64,000 nt of DNA, from contig VXQT01000002.1 of NCBI GenBank assembly GCA_009838915.1, forward strand, positions 62,001 through 126,000. The letters run 5' to 3'. This DNA is from Chloroflexota bacterium. Lineage in GTDB: Bacteria; Chloroflexota; Dehalococcoidia; Bin125. The position numbers were made by a program, and so were the translations under genes. Position 1 is the stretch's first letter. Each line of letters begins with the position of its first letter. The notes beneath the pieces are model-generated. The model had not been told where the DNA came from. It saw only the letters and a list, made by a program, of their open reading frames with translations, and did not search any database. Shown here one piece after another: positions 27,378-35,639 of the stretch.

Positions 27378-27821
27378 TCAGGGGCACGTTCGAGAGTTCA
27401 GGATCTGGCCTGCCACTCGGCAAGAGTAATCGATCTTGTCAGGAACGGAGGCGATTCCCTCTACGATCTCCTCAACTGGTTCGATTACCTCCTCTTCAAC
27501 GAACGTTTCGATTGCGTCATCAACGCCCGCTTGATCCAGGACGACATTGGTCACCACGCCGACACCGGGTCCGAGATACGGTGCGATTGGCGCAGCCGGG
27601 GTCAACGCTGTAACCGCAGTTACTGCGGCTCCGACTCCAGTGGATGCGACCCCGATCGCGACATCAGCGGTAATCTCCGCCGTTTTCTCGGGGGCCAGAT
27701 CCAACTCAGGTGGCGGAGGTGGGGGAGGAACGCAGATCGAAGACGGACAGATGGTGACTGAGATGGCGCTTGCAGTGTCTGCGCCTACGCCCAACGCGAT
27801 CACGGCTACGATGGCAAACAT
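27378..27821 (-). CDS. Secreted four-cysteine protein, possible frame break at the start
   Basis: A 147-residue ORF from the only in-frame ATG. It begins directly in a signal-peptide core (FAIVAVIALGVGADTASA). The mature part has ICPSSIC, seven prolines, an Ala/Val/Gly-rich middle (about 50-98), an acidic stretch and a C-terminal Cys pair (134, 146). No family recognised. The best-placed start, ATG 27888 with AAGGAG upstream, is in another frame. In the signal-peptide frame the preceding codons read RVQRHRVLSSLG, a normal basic N-region. A single indel between about 27850 and 27880 would join the two. Either the gene is damaged, or the base call is wrong, or it starts internally. Confidence 0.55.
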   Translation of the reverse strand: MFAIVAVIALGVGADTASAISVTICPSSICVPPPPPPPELDLAPEKTAEITADVAIGVASTGVGAAVTAVTALTPAAPIAPYLGPGVGVVTNVVLDQAGVDDAIETFVEEEVIEPVEEIVEGIASVPDKIDYSCRVAGQILNSRTCP

Positions 27822-27926
27822 GCCGAGGCTTGATAGGACTCGATGCCTCTGTACCCGTACTGCACGAGTGTGAGATATTGTCTGTCATGCGGGGCTCCTT
27901 TCGCCTAGCTCACTGGTGCAACAGGG

Positions 27927-27956
27927 AAGCGAGGCGCGGGGAGCCTTCTCAGTCAA
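27927..27956 (-). promoter_or_regulatory. Likely promoter of the second mini-island
   Basis: On the minus strand TTGACT (27951-27956) is followed after 18 bp by TCGCTT (27927-27932). The order GTTGAC, GCCT, CTTC, GTTGC, GAGCTA, GAAAGG, ATG spans 72 bp here and 71 bp in the first mini-island, suggesting common origin and shared control. Confidence 0.5.
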
Positions 27957-28000
27957 CGGATTCGTAAGCGCTGACATAACGAGGTAAGACGGAGAGAGCC

Positions 28001-28504
28001 ATGTACGAGATGAGCACCGACACCCTGCGGGACATGCTCGAACAGCCGACGATTGCAACCCTCGCGACCGTGCGGCGCGACGGCAGCCCCTACACGATCC
28101 CGCTCTGGTACCTGTGGGAGGGCGACGTGCCGGACGACGTCGACCCGACGCGGAATCCGCCGACCGGCCATGCCTGGTTCCTGGGCGGCGAGACGAGCAC
28201 CTGGGTTCGGCACCTGCAGCAGGATCCGCGCATGTCACTCTGCATCGATGTCGAAGGACCGCCGGCCCGACATGTCGGCATCGACGGGACAGTGGAGGTG
28301 CTGACCGCCGAGGACGCCGACCCGTGGCCAATCATGCGACGGCTGGTGGAGAAGTACGTCGGCCGCGGCGACCCGGCCAACGAGCAGGCGGTTGAGCAGT
28401 ACATGGAGTCGACACGGTCGATGACTCCGATGCTCTTCAAGGTGACGCCGACCCGCTGGCGCGCAATCGATCTGTCGCAGTTCGAGCCGGGGCAGGACGT
28501 GTAG
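28001..28504 (+). CDS. PNPOx/F420-type flavin-binding split-barrel protein
   Basis: A 167-residue protein of the pyridoxamine 5'-phosphate oxidase-like split barrel. Key marks: LATVRRDGSPYTIPLWYLWEG near the start, GHAWFLG, DPRMSLCIDVEGPP, and the shared EKYVGRGDPAN. Members use FMN or F420; the family includes F420-dependent reductases, and the LLM genes nearby fit an F420 user. GAGAGAG precedes the ATG. Possible starts at 28001 or 28010. The next gene is a paralogue. Confidence 0.85.
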   Translation: MYEMSTDTLRDMLEQPTIATLATVRRDGSPYTIPLWYLWEGDVPDDVDPTRNPPTGHAWFLGGETSTWVRHLQQDPRMSLCIDVEGPPARHVGIDGTVEVLTAEDADPWPIMRRLVEKYVGRGDPANEQAVEQYMESTRSMTPMLFKVTPTRWRAIDLSQFEPGQDV

Positions 28505-28560
28505 GTCGAGCGACTGACGGGGGAGCGCTTACCCTGCGTAAACGCGGGAAGGAGCGTGAT

Positions 28561-29097
28561 ATGCCCCGGATGCAAGCGGATGCGTGGCGGGAGTTCATGG
28601 AGCAGCCGCACAGCGGCGTGCTGGCGACGCTCAGGCAGGACGGGCGGCCCTATACGATCCCGCTCTGGTTCCTCTGGGAGGGCGAAATTGACGACGACGC
28701 GCACCCGCTGCGCAATCCGCCGCGCGGACACCTCTGGCTCACCGGCACGCTGAGCCGGGTCTGGTGCCGGCAACTGATGAACGATCCGCGCATGTCCTAC
28801 TGCATCGAGAACTCGGGTCCGCCCGCGCAGCACGTGGAGACCGACGGCATGGCGGAGGCAATGACCCTGCCCGACTTCGACATCTGGCCGATCTCCCGCA
28901 AGCTGGCCGAGAAGTACGTCGGTCGCGGCGATCCGGCCAACGACGACGCGGTCGACGCCTTCTTCGCCAACATGCAGACCGAGCCGCGAATGCTGTTCCG
29001 CGTGACGCCGCAGGTCTGGCGGGCGATTGACCTGACGGTCTATCGAGGCAAGCGAGCCGATCGGGAGTTCCAGGCGCAGCAGAGCTCCGCGGAGTAG
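28561..29097 (+). CDS. PNPOx/F420-type split-barrel protein, tandem paralogue
   Basis: A 178-residue paralogue of the gene at 28001. It shares DGRPYTIPLWFLWEG, NPPRGHLWLTG, DPRMSYCIENSGPPA, HVETDG, EKYVGRGDPAN and a TPQVWRAIDL end. Compared with its neighbour it has a longer, charged C-terminus. GGAG lies 7 nt before the ATG. The pair is a local duplication and may work as a heterodimer, since split-barrel enzymes are dimers with the cofactor at the interface; that is inference. Confidence 0.85.
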   Translation: MPRMQADAWREFMEQPHSGVLATLRQDGRPYTIPLWFLWEGEIDDDAHPLRNPPRGHLWLTGTLSRVWCRQLMNDPRMSYCIENSGPPAQHVETDGMAEAMTLPDFDIWPISRKLAEKYVGRGDPANDDAVDAFFANMQTEPRMLFRVTPQVWRAIDLTVYRGKRADREFQAQQSSAE

Positions 29098-29108
29098 CGG
29101 GCATCGAG

Positions 29109-30413
29109 GTGAGCCTGCGAATCGGGCCTCGCGAAGGCGGCGCCAGCGGCGGACTGTTGCAGAACACCGGCTTCCGCCGCGTCTGGGCGGCCGGCGCGAT
29201 CACCGGCATGGTGCGCTGGCTCGACATGCTGGTGCTCACCCTGTTCGCCCGCGACCTCACAGAAGCGGCCGGCTTCGTCGCGCTCGCCTTTCTCATCCGC
29301 ATGCTGCCGCGTCTGCTGTTCGGTATGTTCGTCGGCGCGATCGCCGACCGCTTCGACCGCAAGAAGATCTGGATCGGCGCGCTGTTGATCCTCTCGGTCA
29401 TGTACTTCGTTCTGACCGCGTACGTGATGCTGATTGGGATCGACTTCTGGACGCTGCTGGTCTTCATCTTCATCGCCGGCATCGTCTGGTCGGTTGAGTT
29501 CCCCACGCGGCGCGCGATGATCGCCGACGTGGTCGCCCCGCACCAGGTAGGTCGCGCGGTCGGGCTCGATTGGTCGACCGACTCGATCGTGCGCATTCCC
29601 GGCCCGTTGATCGGCGCCGGACTGCTGCAGGAACTGGGCGCCGAGTGGGCCTACCTGTTCACCGCCTGCGCGTTCATCGCCTCGGCCGCCATCGCCTCGA
29701 CGCTCGGCTACCGCAAACCGCTGCGCAGCGGCGGCGCAGAGGGCTTCGGCGAGGTCGCCCGCGAGACCTGGCGCGACATTCGCGACGGCTTCAGCTACAT
29801 CCGACGCAGTGAACTGCTGCTTGGCACGCTGATGGTCACGCTCGCCTTCAACCTGCTCTTCCCCGCCTACAACGCGGCCCTGCCCGACATCGGCCAGGAG
29901 CTGTTGGGGGTCGACAAGCTGCGCATCGGCGTGCTTGAGGCGCTCGTTGGCGCGGGATCGTTCGTCAGCGCGCTGGCAATCGCGGGTTGGAGCAGTTGGG
30001 GACAGTCGGGACGCATCTACTACGCGGGCACGGCGTGGTTCCTTTGCTGCGTCACCGGGATGGTCCTGTCGCCCTGGTATGAGTTGTCGATGCTGATCTC
30101 GTTCTGCATGGGCTTCGGCTTCTCCGCCTTCGCGATCATGCAGACCTCCCTGCTGGTCACGCGCACTCCGGCCGAGATGCGCGGCCGCGTGATGGGCGTG
30201 CTCTCGATGGTGATCGGTATGGGCCCGGTGACCGGTCTGCAGGTCTTCTTCATGTTCGAGTGGTTCGGCATCCAGGGCGGCGTGATCTCGGTCGTGATCG
30301 AGGCCGCTGCATTCATGCTCCTCGCGATCCTGATCTGGCCGGTGGTCATCCGCCGCCTGGCCGGCTCGGATCCCCGCACCGCCGCGACCTTTGCGCCACA
30401 GCGGGTGCGCTGA
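29109..30413 (+). CDS. MFS transporter, likely exporter
   Basis: A 434-residue major-facilitator protein with about twelve hydrophobic segments. The cytoplasmic loop DRFDRKKIW (about residue 80) after segment 2 is the typical motif A variant. It resembles the DHA3 / enterobactin-exporter type (MFS_3). GTG start 11 nt after the stop of the upstream PNPOx-like gene, so the three genes 28001-30413 could be one unit. The substrate is unknown. Confidence 0.9.
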   Translation: MSLRIGPREGGASGGLLQNTGFRRVWAAGAITGMVRWLDMLVLTLFARDLTEAAGFVALAFLIRMLPRLLFGMFVGAIADRFDRKKIWIGALLILSVMYFVLTAYVMLIGIDFWTLLVFIFIAGIVWSVEFPTRRAMIADVVAPHQVGRAVGLDWSTDSIVRIPGPLIGAGLLQELGAEWAYLFTACAFIASAAIASTLGYRKPLRSGGAEGFGEVARETWRDIRDGFSYIRRSELLLGTLMVTLAFNLLFPAYNAALPDIGQELLGVDKLRIGVLEALVGAGSFVSALAIAGWSSWGQSGRIYYAGTAWFLCCVTGMVLSPWYELSMLISFCMGFGFSAFAIMQTSLLVTRTPAEMRGRVMGVLSMVIGMGPVTGLQVFFMFEWFGIQGGVISVVIEAAAFMLLAILIWPVVIRRLAGSDPRTAATFAPQRVR

Positions 30414-30452
30414 AGCGGAGTTGACTAGGCTGAGTCGGGACGGAGGCGCACG

Positions 30453-30788
30453 ATGAGCACCATGCGCCGGCGGCGGCAGTTCAAGGCGGAGTTGTGGACC
30501 ACGCGCGGGTCGTTGCTGACCGAGTGCTTCGCGATCATCGACATCGAGACGACCCGCGTCGGCGACGTGCGCGAGCGAAGCTGGCGCGGCAAGCTCTCCT
30601 CACTCTCCAACCCAGAGCACTCGCTCGGCGGCGTCTACCAGTTGCGCCCTCGGGGAGAGTCGGGCGAGGGCAGCCGAATCGACATTGTCGACGGTTTCGA
30701 AGAGCGGCTGGGCGTTACCTCGGATGAGTACAGCTTTATCGGTTCCGGCGATCCGCCCCATGCGGGAGAGCGCAAGCGTCGGCGCTGA
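30453..30788 (+). CDS. Small protein of unknown function
   Basis: A 111-residue soluble protein, basic at both ends (MRRRRQ start, ERKRRR end), with a beta-rich middle containing FAIIDIETTRVGDV and GGVYQLRP. No family recognised. ACGGAGG precedes the ATG by 6 nt, and codon use resembles the neighbours, so it looks real. It sits between an MFS exporter and proA; context gives no clear hint of function. Confidence 0.65.
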   Translation: MSTMRRRRQFKAELWTTRGSLLTECFAIIDIETTRVGDVRERSWRGKLSSLSNPEHSLGGVYQLRPRGESGEGSRIDIVDGFEERLGVTSDEYSFIGSGDPPHAGERKRRR

Positions 30789-30844
30789 GGCTGATTGACG
30801 ATTACGCTCAGTGGCAGACTCGACAACGAACAGGACCGAACGAT

Positions 30845-32140
30845 ATGGCGACGGCACAGGCGGTGGACGCATCGGCCGAGTTGCGGCGGCAGGCGGAGGC
30901 GGCTCGGGCGGCGGCGCCGGCGCTGGGGCTCGCCTCGCGCGAGCAGAAGGACGCAGTCCTGCATCGCGCCGCCGCGTTGCTGCGCGAGCGTTCGGCGCAG
31001 ATCGTCGCGGCCAACGCCGAAGACGTCACCGAGGCCAGCGGTCACCTGAGCGACGCGATGATCGACCGGCTCACGCTGAGTCCGGAGCGGGTCGAGGCGC
31101 TGGCCGTATCGCTGGAAGAGCTGGCACTGCTCGACGATCCGGTTGGCGAGACAATCGATCGTACGACTACCGATGACGGACTGGAGATTGAGCGCGTTCG
31201 CGTCCCGCTGGGCGTGATTGCGTCCGTCTACGAGTCGCGGCCCAACGTGACCATCGACATCGGCGCGATCTGTCTCAAGTCGGGCAACGCTGCCGTGTTG
31301 CGCGGCGGACGCGAGGCGCTGCGCTCCAACCGCATCCTCGCCGAGGTGCTCCGCGATGCCCTGGGCGACAACGACCTGCCGGCCGACGCTGTCCAGCTCG
31401 TGCGCTCGACCGACCGCAACCTGGTCGGCGAACTGCTGGCGATGAACGATCTGATCGACCTGATGGTCCCGCGCGGCGGGCAGGCGTTGATCAACCGGGT
31501 CCGCAACCAGGCGACCATGGCGGTCGTCGCCGGCGGTGTCGGCATCTGCCACACCTACATCGACGCCGCCGCCGACCTGGAGATGGCGCTCTCCGTCGTC
31601 GACAACGCCAAGCGCCGCCGGGTGAGCATCTGCAACGCGCTCGACGTGATGCTGGTTCACGAAGCAATCGCGCCGCAGTTCCTGTCGGAACTGGGTCGGC
31701 GCTGGGCAGGTGACGGCCCAACGCCGGTCGAGCTGCGCGCCGATCCGCGCGCGGCCGAACTACTGGCCGGCAGCCGGGCCCGCTTCTCTCCTGCCGGGCC
31801 CGATGACTTCGACACCGAGTTCCTTTCGCTGACGGCCGCAGTCGGTGTGGTCGACGATGCCGAGGCGGCGCTGGCGCACATCGCCGAGCACGGCAGCGGG
31901 CACTCCGAGGCGGTGATCACCTCGGACGAGGCGCTGGGACGGCGATTCCTGCGCGAAGTCGACGCGGCGGCCGTCTACGTCAACGCCTCAACCCAGTTCA
32001 CTGACGGTGGCCAGTTCGGACTTGGCGCGGAGGTCGGCATCTCGACCGGCAAGTTGCACGCCCGCGGGCCGATGGGTCTGCGCGAGCTGACCTCCTACAA
32101 GTGGGTAATCCGCGGCGACGGACACATCCGGCCCGTCTGA
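30845..32140 (+). CDS. proA: Glutamate-5-semialdehyde dehydrogenase (gamma-glutamyl phosphate reductase)
   Basis: A 431-residue ProA, second enzyme of proline synthesis: NADPH-dependent reduction of gamma-glutamyl phosphate. Marks: VPLGVIASVYESRPNVT (about 120-135), LKSGNAAVLRGG, LVPRGG in MVPRGGQALI, the catalytic Cys in SICNALDV (about 262) and the end GPMGLRELTSYKW. proB is not next to it. Catalysis occurs in the cytosol. Confidence 0.96.
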   Translation: MATAQAVDASAELRRQAEAARAAAPALGLASREQKDAVLHRAAALLRERSAQIVAANAEDVTEASGHLSDAMIDRLTLSPERVEALAVSLEELALLDDPVGETIDRTTTDDGLEIERVRVPLGVIASVYESRPNVTIDIGAICLKSGNAAVLRGGREALRSNRILAEVLRDALGDNDLPADAVQLVRSTDRNLVGELLAMNDLIDLMVPRGGQALINRVRNQATMAVVAGGVGICHTYIDAAADLEMALSVVDNAKRRRVSICNALDVMLVHEAIAPQFLSELGRRWAGDGPTPVELRADPRAAELLAGSRARFSPAGPDDFDTEFLSLTAAVGVVDDAEAALAHIAEHGSGHSEAVITSDEALGRRFLREVDAAAVYVNASTQFTDGGQFGLGAEVGISTGKLHARGPMGLRELTSYKWVIRGDGHIRPV

Positions 32141-32165
32141 AGCGCGACATTGAAGAGACCGAACG

Positions 32166-33155
32166 ATGCCTGAGAGACCCCTGCCAACCAAAGCTGGCGC
32201 CGTGATGCGGCAGGCGGCGACCGCATTCGTCAACAGCCTCAACGCCGAACAGCGCCTGAAGACGATCTACGACTACATGGATGGCGAGCGCATCTTCTGG
32301 TACTACCCGCCGACCAATCGACACGGGCTGCCGCTGCGCGACATGTCGCAGGACCAGCGAGAGATGGCATTGGCATTGATGCGCGCAGGACTGAGCGATC
32401 GCGCCTTCGATCAGGCGGTCGGCATCATCGATCTGGAAGTCATCCTCGGCGAGATCGAGCGCGCGGCCGGGCGCAAGACGTTCAAGCGCGACCCCGACCT
32501 CTACTACTGGACGATCTTCGGCGACCCAACGGACGACGAGACGCCCTGGGGCTGGCGCGTCGAGGGGCACCACATCTCGCTCAACTACTCGCTCTGGGCC
32601 GACGGCCTGCTCTCGCTGACGCCGTTTTTTTTCGGCACGAATCCGGCCGAGGTCAGGCAAGGGCCCCAGGCGGGTCTGCGCATCCTCGATCGGCGCGAGG
32701 ACCTCGCCTTCGACCTGGTGTCCTCGCTCGATGCCGAGCAGGCCGAGCGAGCGGTCATCTACCCGGAAGCGCCCTGGGACATCCTCACGTTCAATGCTTC
32801 CCGAGCCGTAATGCCCGCCTATGAGGGGCTGGCCGCGTCGGAGATGGACGACGATCAGTGGGCGGTTCTGGATCGGCTGGTCAACGTATATGTCGACCAG
32901 GCTCCAGCGGAGTTGGCCGACGAGCGTCGCGTTCGCATCGCGTCTTCGGGACGCGAGGGTATGCACTTCGCCTGGGCCGGACCAGTCCAGAGTGGCGAGC
33001 CGCACTACTATCGGATTCACGGCGGCAGCTTCCTGGTCGAGTTCGACAACCGCCAGAACGGCGCCAACCACATCCACTCGGTCTGGCGCGATGTCGATAA
33101 CGACTTCGCCAACGATGTTCTGGGCGAGCACCTCATCCTCTACCACGTGCTCTGA
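32166..33155 (+). CDS. DUF3500 family protein
   Basis: A 329-residue protein matching the DUF3500 pattern: FWYYPP and RHGLPLRDMSQDQRE early, DLYYWTIFGDP, then WGWRVEGHHISLN, FFFGTNPAEV and a late HYYRIHGGSFLVEFDN. Function is not established for the family; the conserved His residues in EGHH and HIHSVWRD would suit a metal or substrate site. It has no signal peptide, whereas many homologues do. Starts 26 nt after proA. Confidence 0.85.
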   Translation: MPERPLPTKAGAVMRQAATAFVNSLNAEQRLKTIYDYMDGERIFWYYPPTNRHGLPLRDMSQDQREMALALMRAGLSDRAFDQAVGIIDLEVILGEIERAAGRKTFKRDPDLYYWTIFGDPTDDETPWGWRVEGHHISLNYSLWADGLLSLTPFFFGTNPAEVRQGPQAGLRILDRREDLAFDLVSSLDAEQAERAVIYPEAPWDILTFNASRAVMPAYEGLAASEMDDDQWAVLDRLVNVYVDQAPAELADERRVRIASSGREGMHFAWAGPVQSGEPHYYRIHGGSFLVEFDNRQNGANHIHSVWRDVDNDFANDVLGEHLILYHVL

Positions 33156-33184
33156 GATTCGAGAGAGGCCAAGGCGCTGAGTCC

Positions 33185-33475
33185 ATGTTCCACTACGAAC
33201 GCGAGAGTCGAACGGCGTACTCGGAGTGTTATGTGATCGAGAACGAAGCCGGTTCGCGCGGGCGCATCGATCTGCACTTCGCGCCGCCGCTTGTGTACGC
33301 CACGCTCTGCGTGCCGGAGTCGTGGGCGGAAGAGGACATCCAGGACGTGATCGCCGACGCCGACGATCGCTGGGCGCTGACCGCCGATCCGTTGCGTGAG
33401 GACCTGATCGTGACCGTCTGGCGCGGCCAGGAGGTGGGCGTCTATTCGCAGGAAGATGGAGGCGCAGATGTCTGA
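33185..33475 (+). CDS. Small protein of unknown function
   Basis: A 96-residue protein with a beta-rich start (ECYVIENEAGSRGRIDLHF) and an acidic helix (EEDIQDVIADADDRW). No family recognised. It overlaps the next ORF by 8 nt and follows the DUF3500 gene by 29 nt, so the three genes probably share an mRNA. Confidence 0.65.
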   Translation: MFHYERESRTAYSECYVIENEAGSRGRIDLHFAPPLVYATLCVPESWAEEDIQDVIADADDRWALTADPLREDLIVTVWRGQEVGVYSQEDGGADV

Positions 33476-33896
33476 CGAGGCACTCGAGGTCCAGGACGCT
33501 GAAGAAGAGGCCGAAGCGGCAGATGCGCTGCAGTTGCTGTTCGAGGGGCACGTCGATGTGATGCTGCCGCCCGAAGAGATCGAAGAGTTTCACGACTTCA
33601 TCCGCGAAGAGGCGCTGATGCGCCGCCGCTTCGCGGTCTCCTTCCGACTCGAATGCCGTTGTCTCGCCTGGATCGGCTACACGCTGGCCAACATCGTCAC
33701 GCATGAGGACGGGATCGAGTTCAAAGCCAACCCGATGCAGACTTACGTTCCCGATCACGAACCGGATGTCGAGCATCCCGAGGGAGCGACCGAGGACCCG
33801 CCGGAACAGTTCCTCGACTGGCCGATCTGGCCGCTCGAGATCTACCAGGACGAACTCGAAGAGGATGAGCTCGAGGAAGAAGAGGCTGAGGAGTGA
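33468..33896 (+). CDS. Acidic protein of unknown function
   Basis: A 142-residue, strongly acidic protein ending in a Glu/Asp tail. The middle holds RRRFAVSFRLECRCLAWIGYTL. I chose ATG 33468 because GGAGG lies 6 nt before it; ATG 33456 is also open. No family recognised. The stop overlaps the GTG of the HAD gene (GTGA), so the two are coupled. Confidence 0.65.
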   Translation: MSDEALEVQDAEEEAEAADALQLLFEGHVDVMLPPEEIEEFHDFIREEALMRRRFAVSFRLECRCLAWIGYTLANIVTHEDGIEFKANPMQTYVPDHEPDVEHPEGATEDPPEQFLDWPIWPLEIYQDELEEDELEEEEAEE

Positions 33897-34615
33897 GCGC
33901 CGCCAATGGACGCTTTGCCGCCGTGTTCTTCGACCTCGACGGCACCCTGGTCAGCGAACGGACAGGCGTCCGCGAGGCACGCACCTCCGTCGGCGCCCGG
34001 CTGATCGAACTTGGCATCTACCGCAAGCCCGCTTCTGCCTTCGCCGACACCATCGAGATGGTGATCGGCGGAATCATGGAAGACAACGATTGGCAGTGGC
34101 CGCTCTGGCTGCACGCCGAGGAGTGGATGAAACGCAGCCTGGCAGTCGAAGAGATCGAGGTCAGCGAGGACGAGTTTGCGGAGTTGAACCGCGTCTACCG
34201 CGACGAGCGCAGCGACCGGGCAGAGGCAATCCACGGTTGGCCGGAGGCCCTCGCGGCGGCGCGCGGCCACGGTCCTGTCGGATTGATTACAAACTTCAAC
34301 GACGGCCCGATGCAGCGCCAGAAGATCCGCGGGGCAGGACTCGACGGACAGTTCGACGGCGTCTACATCTCCGGCGAAGTCGGCGTCTGGAAGCCGGAAC
34401 CGGGCATCTTCCTGCATGCCGCAGAGGACCTGGGCGTCGATCCTCGTGAGTGCGTGCACATCGGCAACAACATTCAGTCCGATATCGAAGGGGCGCTGTC
34501 TGCGGGGATGACGGCCGTGCTGGTCGAAGAGGACGACCGGCCGCGTCCCGACGGCCTCAACGGCGAGGTCGCCTGGTGCGAAGACCTGCTCGAGGTCGCG
34601 AGCTGGCTGTCCTGA
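33893..34615 (+). CDS. HAD-superfamily hydrolase
   Basis: A 240-residue HAD phosphatase-like protein. Motif I FFDLDGTLV (nucleophile Asp14, general acid Asp16), motif II ITNF, motif III KPEPGIF and motif IV HIGNNIQSDIEGA are in order. A helical cap (about 18-100) makes it a C1-cap member, as in phosphoglycolate phosphatase or haloacid dehalogenase types. The substrate is not predictable. GTG start overlaps the preceding stop. Confidence 0.92.
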   Translation: MSAANGRFAAVFFDLDGTLVSERTGVREARTSVGARLIELGIYRKPASAFADTIEMVIGGIMEDNDWQWPLWLHAEEWMKRSLAVEEIEVSEDEFAELNRVYRDERSDRAEAIHGWPEALAAARGHGPVGLITNFNDGPMQRQKIRGAGLDGQFDGVYISGEVGVWKPEPGIFLHAAEDLGVDPRECVHIGNNIQSDIEGALSAGMTAVLVEEDDRPRPDGLNGEVAWCEDLLEVASWLS

Positions 34616-34646
34616 TCGCGTCTGCAGACTGTTGCCGAGCCGACCG

Positions 34647-35639
34647 CTACTTCCTCGCGATGGCCCGCTTCGCGGCCGCGACCACCGACTCCGCCGTCAG
34701 TCCGTACTCCTCAAGTAGCGCCGTCCAGGTCCCCGACTGACCGAATCGGTCCTCGATTCCGACCTGCTCCATCGGCACCGGGCAATGCCGCGCCAGCGTG
34801 CGCGCCACGGCCGAACCGAGGCCGCCGATCACGTTGTGCTCCTCCGCGCAGACGATTGCGCCCGTCTCCTCGGCGGCCTGGATCACCTCCGCCTCGTCGA
34901 GTGGTTTGATCGTGGCCATGTTGAGGACTCGAGCGCCGATGCCTGCCTGCGCGAGCAAGTCGGCCGCCCGAATCGTGGGTTCCAGCATCAGCCCGCAGGC
35001 AATCAGCGTGACATCGTCTTCCAGGTGGATCACCTCGGCTCGCCCAAGCTCGAAGCTGCGCTGGTGTTTCGGCTCCACGCTTGGGTCCAACAGATGCACA
35101 ATGGGCAGCTTCGGCCGACCCAGGCGGATGTACCAGGGTTCGTCGTCCTCGGCGGCGCGGCGGATCGCCTGATCGGCTTCGACCGCGTCCGAGGGCACGA
35201 CCACGTTCATGCCTGGCAGCGAGGTCATCAGCGCGAGGTCTTCGATCGCCTGAGCCGAGGCGCCGTCCTCGCCGACCGAGATGCCGCCGTGCGAGGCGAC
35301 GAGTTTGACGTTCATCCGCTGCTGCGCGATCTGGACGCGGATCTGGTCGAAGCAGTGGCCGGGCATGAACACGGCAAACGAGGCCGCGTAGACGGTCTTG
35401 CCGGTCGAGGCCAGTCCCGCCGCAATGCTGATCATGTTTTGCTCCGCCGCGCCGACTGTGAACCAGCGGTCGGGATGCGACGCGGCCAACTTGTTCCCGC
35501 CGGTCGAGGCGGAGAGGTCGGCGTCCAGGGCGACGATGTCGTAGCCGGCGTCGGCCAGCTTGACCAGCGCCGGACCGTAGGCTTCGCGCGTTGCGGCAGG
35601 GGGAGGCTCCGGGACCGCAGACCAACCGCTGGCAGTCAT
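34647..35639 (-). CDS. Transketolase, C-terminal subunit
   Basis: A 330-residue pyrimidine-binding plus C-terminal domain half of a split transketolase. Marks: DADLSAST, FTVGAAEQNMISIAAG with the catalytic Glu, VASHGGISVGEDGASAQAIED, and the C-terminal AEEHNVIGGLG. The ATG at 35639 overlaps the stop of the N-terminal subunit gene (ATGA). The two halves make one enzyme moving two-carbon units in the pentose phosphate pathway. Split transketolases are common in archaea and several bacterial lineages. Confidence 0.92.
   Translation of the reverse strand: MTASGWSAVPEPPPAATREAYGPALVKLADAGYDIVALDADLSASTGGNKLAASHPDRWFTVGAAEQNMISIAAGLASTGKTVYAASFAVFMPGHCFDQIRVQIAQQRMNVKLVASHGGISVGEDGASAQAIEDLALMTSLPGMNVVVPSDAVEADQAIRRAAEDDEPWYIRLGRPKLPIVHLLDPSVEPKHQRSFELGRAEVIHLEDDVTLIACGLMLEPTIRAADLLAQAGIGARVLNMATIKPLDEAEVIQAAEETGAIVCAEEHNVIGGLGSAVARTLARHCPVPMEQVGIEDRFGQSGTWTALLEEYGLTAESVVAAAKRAIARK

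Noticed and set aside
27706-27888. 60-residue frame from the well-placed ATG 27888
   Set aside because: Its product turns Arg/His-rich without signal peptide where the other frame codes one. It is more likely the first codons of a frame-broken gene.
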